DNA of 49,399 nt from an uncultured Bacteroidota bacterium. GTDB taxonomy: Bacteria > Bacteroidota > Bacteroidia > Bacteroidales > GCA-2748055. The DNA lies in assembly GCA_937129385.1 (NCBI GenBank), contig CAKZNC010000006.1, forward strand, positions 1 to 49,399, written 5' to 3'. Below the pieces are notes generated by a model that saw nothing but the letters and a program-made list of their open reading frames with translations, was not told where the DNA came from and ran no database searches. The translations under genes were made by a program, and so were the position numbers. How positions within the stretch are numbered: position 1 is the stretch's first letter; each line of letters begins with the position of its first letter. Shown here in pieces: positions 15,997 to 25,279 of this stretch.

Positions 15997-18117
15997 CTAT
16001 TCTTCTATTCCCAGCAACATGAACATGAATGCATATTCCATGGCAGTTTCCCTATAGCGTTCAAACCGACCGCTGGCACCACCGTGTCCGGTATCCATAT
16101 TGGTATATAACAACAAAAGGTTGTCATCTGTTTTCATGTCCCTCAGTTTTGCCACCCATTTCGCCGGTTCCCAGTATTGTACCTGGCTGTCATGCAGCCC
16201 TGTAGTCACCAGCATGTTGGGATAATCCTGGGCTTTCACCTGGTCGTAGGGTGAATAGCTGAGCATATATTCATAATAATCCTTCTCGTTGGGATTCCCC
16301 CATTCATCATATTCGCTGGTGGTCAGCGGAATCGATTCATCCAGCATGGTGGTCACCACGTCAACGAACGGAACCGCCGCTATTACGCCCCTGTAGAGGT
16401 CGGGCCGCAGATTGATCACCGCACCAATCAGGAGTCCGCCTGCACTTCCGCCCATGGCGAAGAGCTTCTCCGGATTGGTATATCCCTGTTCGATCAGCGC
16501 CTCTGAGCAGCTGTTGAAATCGGTAAATGTATTGATTTTATTGAACAGTTTGCCATCTTCATACCACGGACGGCCATAGATCTGGCTTCCCCTGATGTGG
16601 GCGATCGCATAGACGAATCCGCGGTCCAGCAGACTCAGTCTCACGGAGCTGAATCTCGGGTCCATCGTCGCACCATAAGATCCATATCCATAGATCAGTG
16701 CCGGATTGTCACCATCTGTCTCCACACCTTTCCTGTATACAAGGCTCATGGGAATTCTCTTTCCATCAGCAGCTGTCGCATAGATGCGTTTGGCCTCGTA
16801 ATTATCCGGATCAAACTCTCCCAGTACCTCCTGGCGCTTGAGCAGCTCCTTCTCCCTCGTCTTCATGTTGAAATCGTAAGTGGAAAAGGGTGTTGTCAGC
16901 GACGTGTAAGAAAACCTGAGCACATCGGTATTGAATTCCGGATTTGCTGATATTCCGGCGGTGTAAACCTCTTCCCAGAATTCCATGTAATATTCCGAGT
17001 CATCATTCATATTGATGATCCTGAGGTTGTTGAGTCCCTCTTTTCGTTCGTCCACCACCATGTAATTGCTGAAAAGTTCAACCCCCTCAAGCATCACATC
17101 CTCCCTGTGCGGAATCACCTCCGTCCAGTTCTCCTTCGTGGTGGCATTCACCGGCGTTCTCATCAGCCTGAAATTCTTCGCATCCAGGTTGGTGACGACA
17201 TAAAAATGATCCTCGTAGTGAGAGATTCCGTATTCGAGTCCGCGCACCCTCGGCTGGATCACTTTCCATTCGCCCCCGGGATTGTCAGCATCCAGAACAC
17301 GATATTCAGTAGTAAGCGTACTCCCCGATCCGATCACAATAAACTGTTCAGATTTCGTTTTATATACGTATGTGCTGAATGTTTCGTCCTCCTCGTTGTA
17401 CACAACCTGGTCCTCCGCCGCAGAGGTTCCCCTCATATGTTTATGGATCGACTTGGACCGCAGGGTCTGTTCATCCTTCACCGTATAAAACAGGGTTTTG
17501 TTATCATTGGCCCAGGTTGAGCTTCCTGTCGTCAGCGGAATATAATCCTCCAGTATCTCTCCGGTCTCCAGGTCCTTGATATGGATGGTGTACTTCCTCC
17601 GGCTCACGGTGTCCACACCGTAGGAGAGGTACCTGTTGTTCGGACTGATACTGAGTCCGCCAGCAGCATAATAGGCATACCCTTCGGCCATTTCGTTCAC
17701 ATTCAGCATGATTTCCTCTTCCGCATCCAGGCTCCCCATTTTACGGCAATAGATCGGATACTCTTTCCCCTCTTCATATCTTGTGTAGTAGTAATACCCG
17801 TTCTTTTTATAGGGTACCGATTCATCGGTCTGCTTGATCCTTCCCACGATCTCATCGAATAGCTCCTCCTGGAGCCCTTCGGTCTCTTTCATCACATTTT
17901 CACGGTACGCATTTTCCTCTTCAAGGTATCCGATCACCTCGGGATCTTCACGCTCCCGCAACCAGTAATAATTGTCAATTCTCGTATCTCCATGGATGGT
18001 CAGCTCTTTGGGTTTCTTCTCAGCAATCGGTGGATTCATGTTTGGTTCGTTTTTACAGGCAGACAACAGCACGATGAATGCCGGCAAGTACAATAAATTA
18101 AAAGTTTTCACAAGCAT
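15997..18117 (-). CDS. S9 family peptidase, oligopeptidase B-like lipoprotein
   Basis: A 706-residue protein with a lipoprotein signal peptide (LLSAC, Cys21), so it should be anchored on the periplasmic side or at the outer membrane. Residues about 30-430 form the beta-propeller. The C-terminal alpha/beta-hydrolase domain holds Ser558 in GGSAGG, Asp643 in TGLHDSQV and His678 in DTGHGG, a complete catalytic triad in the expected order. The PALIYGYGSYG and RGFVYAIAHIRGS blocks are typical of the prolyl-oligopeptidase/oligopeptidase B family. These enzymes cleave short peptides, in OpB after basic residues. It is first in a compact operon with the thioesterase and a DEAD-box helicase. The 369 bases before it carry no obvious TAnnTTTG promoter. 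Confidence 0.92.
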   Translation of the reverse strand: MLVKTFNLLYLPAFIVLLSACKNEPNMNPPIAEKKPKELTIHGDTRIDNYYWLREREDPEVIGYLEEENAYRENVMKETEGLQEELFDEIVGRIKQTDESVPYKKNGYYYYTRYEEGKEYPIYCRKMGSLDAEEEIMLNVNEMAEGYAYYAAGGLSISPNNRYLSYGVDTVSRRKYTIHIKDLETGEILEDYIPLTTGSSTWANDNKTLFYTVKDEQTLRSKSIHKHMRGTSAAEDQVVYNEEDETFSTYVYKTKSEQFIVIGSGSTLTTEYRVLDADNPGGEWKVIQPRVRGLEYGISHYEDHFYVVTNLDAKNFRLMRTPVNATTKENWTEVIPHREDVMLEGVELFSNYMVVDERKEGLNNLRIINMNDDSEYYMEFWEEVYTAGISANPEFNTDVLRFSYTSLTTPFSTYDFNMKTREKELLKRQEVLGEFDPDNYEAKRIYATAADGKRIPMSLVYRKGVETDGDNPALIYGYGSYGATMDPRFSSVRLSLLDRGFVYAIAHIRGSQIYGRPWYEDGKLFNKINTFTDFNSCSEALIEQGYTNPEKLFAMGGSAGGLLIGAVINLRPDLYRGVIAAVPFVDVVTTMLDESIPLTTSEYDEWGNPNEKDYYEYMLSYSPYDQVKAQDYPNMLVTTGLHDSQVQYWEPAKWVAKLRDMKTDDNLLLLYTNMDTGHGGASGRFERYRETAMEYAFMFMLLGIEE

Positions 18118-18486
18118 AAAATTTTGTTATAATATTAATTTACAGCATTTTAAAGCTTTGATTTTTCTCATACTGACTTGTTGCCTCGCGGAATAATACT
18201 GATAATATGGTGCTCGGCGAACCGAACGCAGTGAGCTCACGAATACCTTTAAAATTATTATTCATTGAGAAACCTTTATCCAGAGTCCTTTCGCTTCGAG
18301 CAATATGTTCATTCACTTTCATGCTTACTTTTACTGAAAATAAATGCTCAATGATGAAGGGTTCATGGGAACAGGTTTGGTCAGAAATACAAATTTTTCT
18401 TTGATTTACAGCTATTTAACATAACATCGGAATCGATGAAAGGTTCACTGCGAAATCGACTGTGAAGGTAGTAAAATAAATGATTG
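18118..18486 (-). other. Intergenic region, no convincing gene
   Basis: 369 AT-rich bases between the tocopherol-cyclase-like gene and the S9 peptidase gene. A 60-codon minus-strand frame (18140-18322) exists but shows no recognisable domain. Two short stems are visible on the peptidase-distal side: TTCAC...GTGAA around 18450 and CATCG-N4-CGATG around 18430. Neither has a T-run. The region may hold the peptidase promoter. Confidence 0.4.
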
Positions 18487-19476
18487 TCACTTCAATAGTC
18501 TGATATATTGCTCCACATCTCCAACGATCTCCAGTCCGGCATGCGCACCTTGGCCATGATATAACACTTTCCCGCTCTTTGCTTTCAGTGTGATCAACAT
18601 CCCGGCATCCAGACTTTCGGCGATCTTGCGCTCCATTTCTCCTTTCACGGGGGCTTTCAGTTCGCCGCTGATATTTCTTTCCACTTCGAGTTCCAGGATG
18701 TGCCTCCTGTTCCTGAGCCGCATCTTCACAGCATCCTGGTCAACGCCAATATGCTCGATCACCGACCGGTTGTAGGTAGCGAAGCGGTAGACCGTACCAT
18801 TCAGCCTGAAAAACGATAAAAAACCGGGGAAATGACCTGTCAACCAGGGGATACGGGCAACGGAGACCATCAGCGAGGCCCCGGGTGCATCATCAAAATG
18901 GTTGCACTGCAGCCACACCCAGTCGGACGGCATCGAGCGTCCCCAGTCCTTTTCGATGTATCCCTTGCCGCCGGTGAAGTCGATGTTTGCTGAATTGATC
19001 TCCAGCCTTCCGCTGATTCCGTGGTTCATGGACACCACGCCGTGGTAGCACTCCATGAAGGGTGCATAGGTATACCACCCCATGATACCCGGGGCGGTGA
19101 GCTTTTGCGGAAAGGGGGTGGTCTCGCTGTATTCCACCCTTCCGCGTATGCTGAATTTATCGCCGGAGAGGTCCAGTTGCATGTATTGACCGGTAATTAT
19201 ATTCTTGCCGATGGTGACTCGCAACTGGTCGGTGTCGTAGGAGAAGTCGGCGATGTCAAACCGTATGTAATCGGTCTCTCCTCCCGTCCCCTCGATCACC
19301 TGTATAAAGCTGTGGGGATCGGCTGAATGGGAGACCCCGAATATGACCGACCAAATGTGTTTCCCTGTGGCATCCACGTGTTTGTAGTACCACCCCTCGA
19401 AGTAGTTTTTCGCATGGCGCCGGCCCTGGTAGACCGGGGGACGAAACAGGCGAGGGAAGTAAGAGGGAAATCTCAT
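18487..19476 (-). CDS. Tocopherol cyclase family protein
   Basis: A 329-residue protein. Recognised segments are KNYFEGWYYKHV near the N-terminus and GYIEKDWGRSMPSDWVWLQCNHF in the middle. Together with the GWYTYAPFMECYHGVVSM stretch, these match the tocopherol-cyclase-like family of plants, cyanobacteria and assorted heterotrophic bacteria. In plants the enzyme closes the chromanol ring of vitamin E. In bacteria without homogentisate prenylation the role is unknown. There is no signal peptide. Its ATG overlaps the tex stop by 4 bases (ATGA), implying translational coupling to Tex. No quinone or prenyl-transfer genes lie nearby, so the tocopherol name should be read as family membership only. 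Confidence 0.75.
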   Translation of the reverse strand: MRFPSYFPRLFRPPVYQGRRHAKNYFEGWYYKHVDATGKHIWSVIFGVSHSADPHSFIQVIEGTGGETDYIRFDIADFSYDTDQLRVTIGKNIITGQYMQLDLSGDKFSIRGRVEYSETTPFPQKLTAPGIMGWYTYAPFMECYHGVVSMNHGISGRLEINSANIDFTGGKGYIEKDWGRSMPSDWVWLQCNHFDDAPGASLMVSVARIPWLTGHFPGFLSFFRLNGTVYRFATYNRSVIEHIGVDQDAVKMRLRNRRHILELEVERNISGELKAPVKGEMERKIAESLDAGMLITLKAKSGKVLYHGQGAHAGLEIVGDVEQYIRLLK

Positions 19477-21602
19477 TTCTTCACCCCTTTCATGCTGAGG
19501 CTGATCCGGCTTCGGCGTTCATCCACTTCAAGGACACGCACTGTTACCTTCTGGTTGAGCTTGACCACGTCGTTGGGGTCTTTTATAAATTTGTCGGCCA
19601 GCTGGGAGATGTGAACGAGTCCGTCCTGTTTGACTCCCACATCGACGAACGCGCCGAAGTTGGTAATATTTGTAACGATGCCCGGGAGTTCCATGCCAGG
19701 TTTCAGGTCAGCAACTGACATTACATCCCTGGCAAATTCGAATACCTCGATGTCTTCACGCGGATCGCGGCCTGGTTTTTTCAGCTCTTCGAGGATGTCT
19801 TTGAGGGTGGGGATCCCGGTATTTTCCGTCACATATTTCTGTATGTCGATGCTATTGATCATTGCCTCGTCCTTCACAAGTTCGGAGAGATCGCTTCCCA
19901 GGTCCTTTGCCATTTGCTTCACAACGTGGTAACTCTCCGGGTGGACTGCTGAATTGTCCAGCGGGTTCTTCCCGTTGCTGATCCGCAGGAAACCGGCGCA
20001 TTGCTCAAAGGCCTTGTCACCCATGCGGGGTACTGATCTCAACTCCTCCCTGGTTTTGAACGGACCGTTTTCTTTCCTGTAGTCGATGACATTCTGTGCC
20101 AACACTGGGCCGAGTCCGGATACATAGGTCAGCAGATGCTGACTTGCGGTATTCACGTCCACACCCACCATGTTTACACAGCTCTCCACAACGTCGTCCA
20201 GACTTTTCTTGAGGTTGCCCTGGTCCACATCGTGCTGGTACTGCCCCACCCCGATCGATTTTGGCTCGATTTTCACCAACTCGGCGAGTGGGTCCATGAG
20301 GCGCCTACCGATGGAGACGGACCCCCTGACGGTCACATCGTAATCGGGAAATTCATCTCTTGCAACTTTTGATGCAGAATAGATCGATGCACCGGCTTCG
20401 TTTACGATGAAGACATTGACCTCCTCGGGCAGTCTGACCAGTTTGATGAAACGCTCGGTTTCCCTGCTTGCAGTGCCATTTCCGATGGCGATCGCTTCAA
20501 TCTTGTACTGCTGAACGAGGGCACTGATCTTTTTTAGAGCCCCGGATCGGTCTGACTGCGGGGGATGTGGATAGATTGTGGCATTGTGCAGAAGGGTGCC
20601 CTGCGCATCCAGGCAGACCACTTTACATCCCGTTCGGTATCCCGGGTCGATGGCCAGGACGCGTTTTTCGCCTAGCGGGGATGCCAGCAGGAGCTGGCGG
20701 AGGTTTTCGGCGAATACCCGGATCGCTTCGGTGTCAGCTTTCTCCTTTGACTCCGCCTTGAATTCATTTTCGATGGAGGGGGCAAGCAGCCGTTTGTAGG
20801 CATCCTTGACAGCCTCTTCAACATGTTGGGAGACATCATAGCTTCCTCTGACAAACAGCTGGTCAAGGTCTTCGACGGCTCTTTCTGCATCGGGCTCCAC
20901 CGTGATCTTCAGAAAACCCTCCTTTTCTCCGCGTCGCATGGCCAGGATCCGGTGGCTCGGGCATTTCTTCAGGGATTCATGGAAATCAAAGTAGTCCCTG
21001 AACTTTGCGCCCTCCTCCTCCTTTCCTTTCACCATGCGGGAATAGATGACTGCATTCCTTGAAAAATGGTTTCTTACGATGTTTCTTGCGCGCGGGTTTT
21101 CGCTGATCCACTCAGCAATGATATCCCGCGCCCCCTGGTATGCGTCCTCAAGGGTTGGTACCTCATCATTGAGAAATTGTTCTGCCTTTTTGTCGAGCAG
21201 CAGTTCCTGCTGTTTCATGATGATCTTCGCCAGGGGCTCTAATCCGCGATCCTTTGCAAGCGTAGCGCGAGTTTTTCGTTTGGTTTTATAAGGAAGATAG
21301 AGGTCCTCCAGGGCCTTTGGATCCATCGTCCCCTCGATCTTTTTCCTTAATTCATCGGTTAGTTTCCCTTGTTCATTGATGGTTTTCAGGATATACTCCT
21401 GTCTTTTCTGCAATTCTTTCAGTTCTTCGTAAGCGTCGCGTACCCCTGCCACCTGCAGTTCATCCATACTCCCTGTACGTTCTTTCCTGTAGCGGCTGAT
21501 GAATGGGACAGTTGCACCTTCGGCAATGAGTTCAATAGTATTCTTCACCTGGGTCAGTCCGAGGTTGAGCCTTTCAGCAATTATCTCTTCAAAAACGATC
21601 AT
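19473..21602 (-). CDS. tex: Tex-family RNA-binding transcription accessory protein
   Basis: A 709-residue protein with the full Tex layout. It has an N-terminal helical region, an RNase-H-like (YqgF) fold around VLAIDPGYRTGCKVV (about residue 325), helix-hairpin-helix segments (LLTYVSGLGPVLAQN and LRSVPRMGDKAFEQCAGFLRI), and a C-terminal S1 RNA-binding domain (GIVTNITNFGAFVDVG...DGLVHISQL) ending in SRISLSMKG. Tex homologues bind RNA and associate with the transcription machinery; loss affects toxin expression and stress tolerance in some species. It starts at ATG 21602, with a TATTTTTG box about 27 bases upstream. The tocopherol-cyclase-like gene overlaps its stop by 4 bases. Confidence 0.95.
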   Translation of the reverse strand: MIVFEEIIAERLNLGLTQVKNTIELIAEGATVPFISRYRKERTGSMDELQVAGVRDAYEELKELQKRQEYILKTINEQGKLTDELRKKIEGTMDPKALEDLYLPYKTKRKTRATLAKDRGLEPLAKIIMKQQELLLDKKAEQFLNDEVPTLEDAYQGARDIIAEWISENPRARNIVRNHFSRNAVIYSRMVKGKEEEGAKFRDYFDFHESLKKCPSHRILAMRRGEKEGFLKITVEPDAERAVEDLDQLFVRGSYDVSQHVEEAVKDAYKRLLAPSIENEFKAESKEKADTEAIRVFAENLRQLLLASPLGEKRVLAIDPGYRTGCKVVCLDAQGTLLHNATIYPHPPQSDRSGALKKISALVQQYKIEAIAIGNGTASRETERFIKLVRLPEEVNVFIVNEAGASIYSASKVARDEFPDYDVTVRGSVSIGRRLMDPLAELVKIEPKSIGVGQYQHDVDQGNLKKSLDDVVESCVNMVGVDVNTASQHLLTYVSGLGPVLAQNVIDYRKENGPFKTREELRSVPRMGDKAFEQCAGFLRISNGKNPLDNSAVHPESYHVVKQMAKDLGSDLSELVKDEAMINSIDIQKYVTENTGIPTLKDILEELKKPGRDPREDIEVFEFARDVMSVADLKPGMELPGIVTNITNFGAFVDVGVKQDGLVHISQLADKFIKDPNDVVKLNQKVTVRVLEVDERRSRISLSMKGVKK

Positions 21603-21628
21603 AATTTCCGGTCTGCTTATTGGTTGAC

Positions 21629-21636
21629 CAAAAATA
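21629..21636 (-). promoter_or_regulatory. -7 promoter box before tex
   Basis: The minus-strand sequence TATTTTTG matches TAnnTTTG exactly, 27 bases before the ATG. No good -33 TTG is seen at the usual distance. It suggests that tex is transcribed separately from the receptor/DUF4249 pair. Confidence 0.4.
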
Positions 21637-21703
21637 GTGGTTTTCGGTTAGAATGAATCATGATCAGTTGGAGAATAACAATAATAGGTTGCCTGTATGG
21701 TAA

Positions 21704-22708
21704 TCATTCTTGCCATATCTGGCGATCCTCCCAACGATGGGGAGGGAGTTTTACTGAATCGGTGTAGACCGACATCCCACCAAGGATCCCGATGCCATTT
21801 TCGATGTTGTTGTGGACGATCACCGGGACTGCGAAGGGATCATTTTTCGCGTAGTAGTGATCTTCCCTGCTGTCGATATATTTGTAATAATGTTCATCAA
21901 TTGCCATGAGGGATACATAGATGGATGCTGAATCAGATGCATCCCACAGGAACCATGGATAAAATCTCCCCCGCAGCGAGTATTTTTTTCCATCGAACAG
22001 CCGGTCTGAAAACAATACCCTGCTCTCATAGCCACCCCACTGTTCGATGGCCAGGTTTTCGGAATTAAACCAGACCGGTTCATTTCGCAGATTAATAAAT
22101 TCTACTGCCTCCCTGCGATAGCCAGTGACGATGGTATCCTTTTCGGTATCGACATAGAGTGTGTCAAAAATGAACTGCTCCTCTTCCCAACGGTATTCGT
22201 ATCGTGTGCGCAGGGACAGCATATAGTAGTTGGAAGTACCCTCAGGATCGTCGAAGGAGATCTCGAAATCATAGATCTTTTCGCCCCATTCATCAAACGT
22301 GCTGAGGGTATCGAGACTAAGGATAGGCACACTGGAAGGGATCACCGTTGTGGCTTCCGCTTCATCGAAACCCGGTGCGGCTGCCATGATTGTGTATTGC
22401 TCACCTTCCCGGATCTGTATATCATCGCCCAGGTAAAGCTGACCTTCGCCATATACCAGGGTATCGGTATGGTTTTCCTGGTCGGTAATTGTCACCATAG
22501 CCCCTTGTAAGGCTGTGATGCTTGCATTGTCAAGAATATGCCTGGTACGGGAAAGGAATACAGCTACCGACGAATCAGCCGTCAGCACGCTGTTGACAAC
22601 GATCATCGGGGCAATCTCATCGATATCTATGTCCACGTTTTTTTCACAGGAGGTCGCAAACAATGTGGCTGCGAGAATGATATGTAAAGATTTTTTTATC
22701 AACATCAT
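21704..22708 (-). CDS. DUF4249 family lipoprotein
   Basis: A 334-residue protein with a lipoprotein signal peptide (LFATSC, Cys21). The mature N-terminus carries the IDEIAPMIVVNSVLTADSSVAVFLSRT pattern typical of DUF4249: V-V-N-x-x-L, then a serine-rich strand and a T-I-T-D-x-x-N segment. The rest looks like beta-sandwich. Members sit next to TonB-dependent receptors in Bacteroidota, and here the gene starts one base after the receptor stop. By analogy with SusD-like partners it may be a surface-exposed accessory lipoprotein of the receptor, but its ligand and role are unknown. An alternative ATG one codon later (22705) is possible. Confidence 0.85.
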   Translation of the reverse strand: MMLIKKSLHIILAATLFATSCEKNVDIDIDEIAPMIVVNSVLTADSSVAVFLSRTRHILDNASITALQGAMVTITDQENHTDTLVYGEGQLYLGDDIQIREGEQYTIMAAAPGFDEAEATTVIPSSVPILSLDTLSTFDEWGEKIYDFEISFDDPEGTSNYYMLSLRTRYEYRWEEEQFIFDTLYVDTEKDTIVTGYRREAVEFINLRNEPVWFNSENLAIEQWGGYESRVLFSDRLFDGKKYSLRGRFYPWFLWDASDSASIYVSLMAIDEHYYKYIDSREDHYYAKNDPFAVPVIVHNNIENGIGILGGMSVYTDSVKLPPHRWEDRQIWQE

Positions 22709-22709
22709 A

Positions 22710-25088
22710 TTAGAAATTAAAGGAATAACTTATTGATGGGATGATCGGGAACAGGCTGACCTGCCGGAGCTGCCGGGTTCCGTTGTAGTCCCTTCCGAAA
22801 TATAGGTAGAAAGGATTCTGGCGGTTATAGAGGTTGTAGGCCCCGAAGCTCCAGGTTTGTGATCCCCATTCTTTCTCCTTGTGCCTGTTCAGCGAGACGT
22901 CCAGCCGGTGGTAGCCAGGCTCCCGGAATCCGTTCTTGCCATTATAATACTCGATCTCATCCCAGTCGTTGTAAAAATAGGGATCGTCCCTGTAGCGGTC
23001 CGCCCAATTATCGGGAGCATACCTGGCAACGCCCAGGGTGACCGCTTTCCCGGTACCGTAAACCCAGGTTACACTGATATCTGTGCGCTCAGTGAACTTG
23101 TACATCGCCACGACCGACACATCATGCCGGCGGTCATAGGTATATGGAAAAGGGTTTCCGTCATTGAGGGTGAGGAACTGGCGGTTGGACCATCCAAGTG
23201 TATAGCCGATCCAGCCGGTTAGTTTCCCTATGTCCCGCCTGGCGAAGAATTCAGCTCCATAGGCCCATCCGTCACCCACTTCCACCTTGTCCTCCCATTC
23301 AGTCTCAATTTCCAGGAAGCTGGAGCCCTCTTTGTATTCGATCAGGTTGGTCATGTTCTTATAAAAGCCTTCGAGGGTGAAGGTCCACTCATTGTTCAGG
23401 TTGTAGGCAAATCCCAGTGCGCCCTGCCATGATTGTTCGGGGGGTATTCGCTTCGTGGTCGGCAGCCAGAGATCGGTGGGCAGACCTATGGTGGCATTGG
23501 TAAGCAGGTGAATATACTGTTGCATCCTGGTGATGGCTGCCTTCACTGATAAGTTATCGGTAATCAGGAACCGTGAGCTGATCCTTGGCTGGAGTGAATG
23601 GTAGTATTCATCTTGTACGTTGAATGCTGAATAGTGCACACCCAGGTTGACCAGGAAACGATTGCCAATGTTCATTTTATCTTCAGCATAGATATAAAAC
23701 TCCTGTGCATCGATGATCTCATTCCCGAATTCGAGATCGAGAGAATCGAGTTCCTCAGTTGATTTATAGGCCAGAACTCCTGGCTTAAACCGATGATACA
23801 GGTACTTACCCCCGAATTTTATGGAATGTCCCGGACCTGGATGATAGTCAAAATCAAGGATGGCCCCAACATCTTCGATCCCTGAAAAATAGTCAAACTG
23901 GTAGCGCTGAAACAACTTGTCATCCCGCAACGTCTCGTAGGATTCATAGACGTCGAACTTGTAATTGCTGTAAAGGACAGAGAGGTTGGAAAAGAACTTG
24001 TTGCCATATTTATGGTTCCACCGCAGGACAGAGGTGAGGTTTCCCCAGTAGAGTCCATAATCCGACTTTTCAGTCTGGAGGGTATCATTGAACAGGTATT
24101 CATATTCATCCTTCACCATCAGCCGGTCCCTGCCGCTGTATGCACTCAGGTAAATCCGGTCCTTGTTTGAGAATTTATGGTTGATTTTGATATTCGCATC
24201 ATAGAAATAGTACCCGGCCGTCCCCGCATTGCCGGTCTGGTTATTGATGATCCGGATTACCGGCCGGGCAAGGATATCAATGTATGTACGCCTTGCAGAG
24301 ATCATGAATGAAGTTTTGTCCTCCACGATAGGACCTTCAAGCATCAGCCTCGAGGAGATGATCCCTACCGATCCGCTTCCCCTGAACTCTTTCATGTTCC
24401 CCTCTTTCAGACGTATATCGATTACGGAAGAGAGTCTGCCTCCGTAATGAGCCGGAAATCCGCCTTTGATCAGCGTGACATTTGAGATTGCATCGGGGTT
24501 GAAGACCGAGAAGAATCCAAACAGGTGATCGGCATTGTAGATGGGCACTCCGTCCAGGAGGATCAGGTTCTGATCGGGTCCGCCGCCCCGCACGTACATG
24601 CCGCTGGTTCCTTCTGTTCCCGACTGTACCCCCGGCATCAGCTGCAGTGCTTTGAGTACATCGGTCTCCCCAAGGAAAGCGGGCATTGCTTTGATCTGCT
24701 TCGGGGATAGTTGTACGGAGCTCATTTGTGAACTCCGGACCACATCCTGGGGTCGGTTCGTGGTAACCGTCACCTCTTCGATGGAAAGTGAAGGAGCAAG
24801 TTCAACCACCAGTTCGCGGTCGTCCGAAAGATTTACCTGTTCGATATATGGATTGTATCCAACATAGGATACGGTAAGATCCACTTCACCACCAGGTAAT
24901 GTCAGGCTGAAAAAGCCATACTCATTTGCCGTGGTGCCGAGTCCGGATCGTGCATCAAACACCGAAGCGCCAATCAGCATCTCACCACTGGTGCTGTCCT
25001 GCACATATCCACTGATTGTGTATTTCTGGGAATGGGCTGCGAATGACACAAAAAAGAGGAATAGGAGTACTGGCAGTATTTTCTTCAT
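22710..25088 (-). CDS. TonB-dependent outer-membrane receptor with carboxypeptidase-like N-terminal domain
   Basis: A 792-residue protein from ATG 25088 (M-K-K-I-L-P, start of a clear signal peptide ending AAHSQ). A further ATG 24 codons upstream is not needed. The mature N-terminus is a CarboxypepD_reg-like domain (YTISGYVQDSTSGEMLIGASV...GYNPY, about 22-105). The plug follows (about 120-230) with MPGVQSGTEGTSGMYVRGGG and LLDGVPIYNADHLFGFFSVF, then a 22-strand-type barrel ending in SYSFNF with the required C-terminal Phe. It should import a substrate with TonB energy. The partner is DUF4249, not SusD, so a glycan utilisation role is not implied. The substrate is unknown. A promoter lies at 25164-25193. 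Confidence 0.93.
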   Translation of the reverse strand: MKKILPVLLFLFFVSFAAHSQKYTISGYVQDSTSGEMLIGASVFDARSGLGTTANEYGFFSLTLPGGEVDLTVSYVGYNPYIEQVNLSDDRELVVELAPSLSIEEVTVTTNRPQDVVRSSQMSSVQLSPKQIKAMPAFLGETDVLKALQLMPGVQSGTEGTSGMYVRGGGPDQNLILLDGVPIYNADHLFGFFSVFNPDAISNVTLIKGGFPAHYGGRLSSVIDIRLKEGNMKEFRGSGSVGIISSRLMLEGPIVEDKTSFMISARRTYIDILARPVIRIINNQTGNAGTAGYYFYDANIKINHKFSNKDRIYLSAYSGRDRLMVKDEYEYLFNDTLQTEKSDYGLYWGNLTSVLRWNHKYGNKFFSNLSVLYSNYKFDVYESYETLRDDKLFQRYQFDYFSGIEDVGAILDFDYHPGPGHSIKFGGKYLYHRFKPGVLAYKSTEELDSLDLEFGNEIIDAQEFYIYAEDKMNIGNRFLVNLGVHYSAFNVQDEYYHSLQPRISSRFLITDNLSVKAAITRMQQYIHLLTNATIGLPTDLWLPTTKRIPPEQSWQGALGFAYNLNNEWTFTLEGFYKNMTNLIEYKEGSSFLEIETEWEDKVEVGDGWAYGAEFFARRDIGKLTGWIGYTLGWSNRQFLTLNDGNPFPYTYDRRHDVSVVAMYKFTERTDISVTWVYGTGKAVTLGVARYAPDNWADRYRDDPYFYNDWDEIEYYNGKNGFREPGYHRLDVSLNRHKEKEWGSQTWSFGAYNLYNRQNPFYLYFGRDYNGTRQLRQVSLFPIIPSISYSFNF

Positions 25089-25163
25089 TTTATTTAATCT
25101 TGGATAATGGCTGATGGGGTGGTAAAAGGATGTTGCTTTGGACATCCGGGTTGCGTGCACTTG

Positions 25164-25193
25164 CTAAGATAGGCAAATAATTGGTTCAACAAA
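25164..25193 (-). promoter_or_regulatory. Candidate promoter of the TonB receptor operon
   Basis: On the minus strand TTTG (25193-25190), 18 bases, then TATCTTAG (25171-25164), a close variant of TAnnTTTG. It would give a leader of about 70 bases. The same TATCTTAG box precedes the MaoC gene at 8343-8350. Confidence 0.45.
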
Positions 25194-25257
25194 TCTGCCT
25201 GGCGGACTGTTTATCTACAAATCTTCCTGGAAAAATGGGGAAATCGGGAATGAAACC

Positions 25258-25265
25258 TATTTTTG
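25258..25265 (+). promoter_or_regulatory. -7 promoter box before rpe
   Basis: TATTTTTG matches TAnnTTTG exactly and lies 14 bases before the rpe ATG. No clear -33 TTG is seen. Confidence 0.4.
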
Positions 25266-25279
25266 TAAAAACTTATTGA

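Noticed and set aside
18140-18322. 60-codon minus-strand frame upstream of the S9 peptidase
   Set aside because: No recognisable domain, no promoter or start signal. It may be chance or a decayed fragment, so it was left within the intergenic description.
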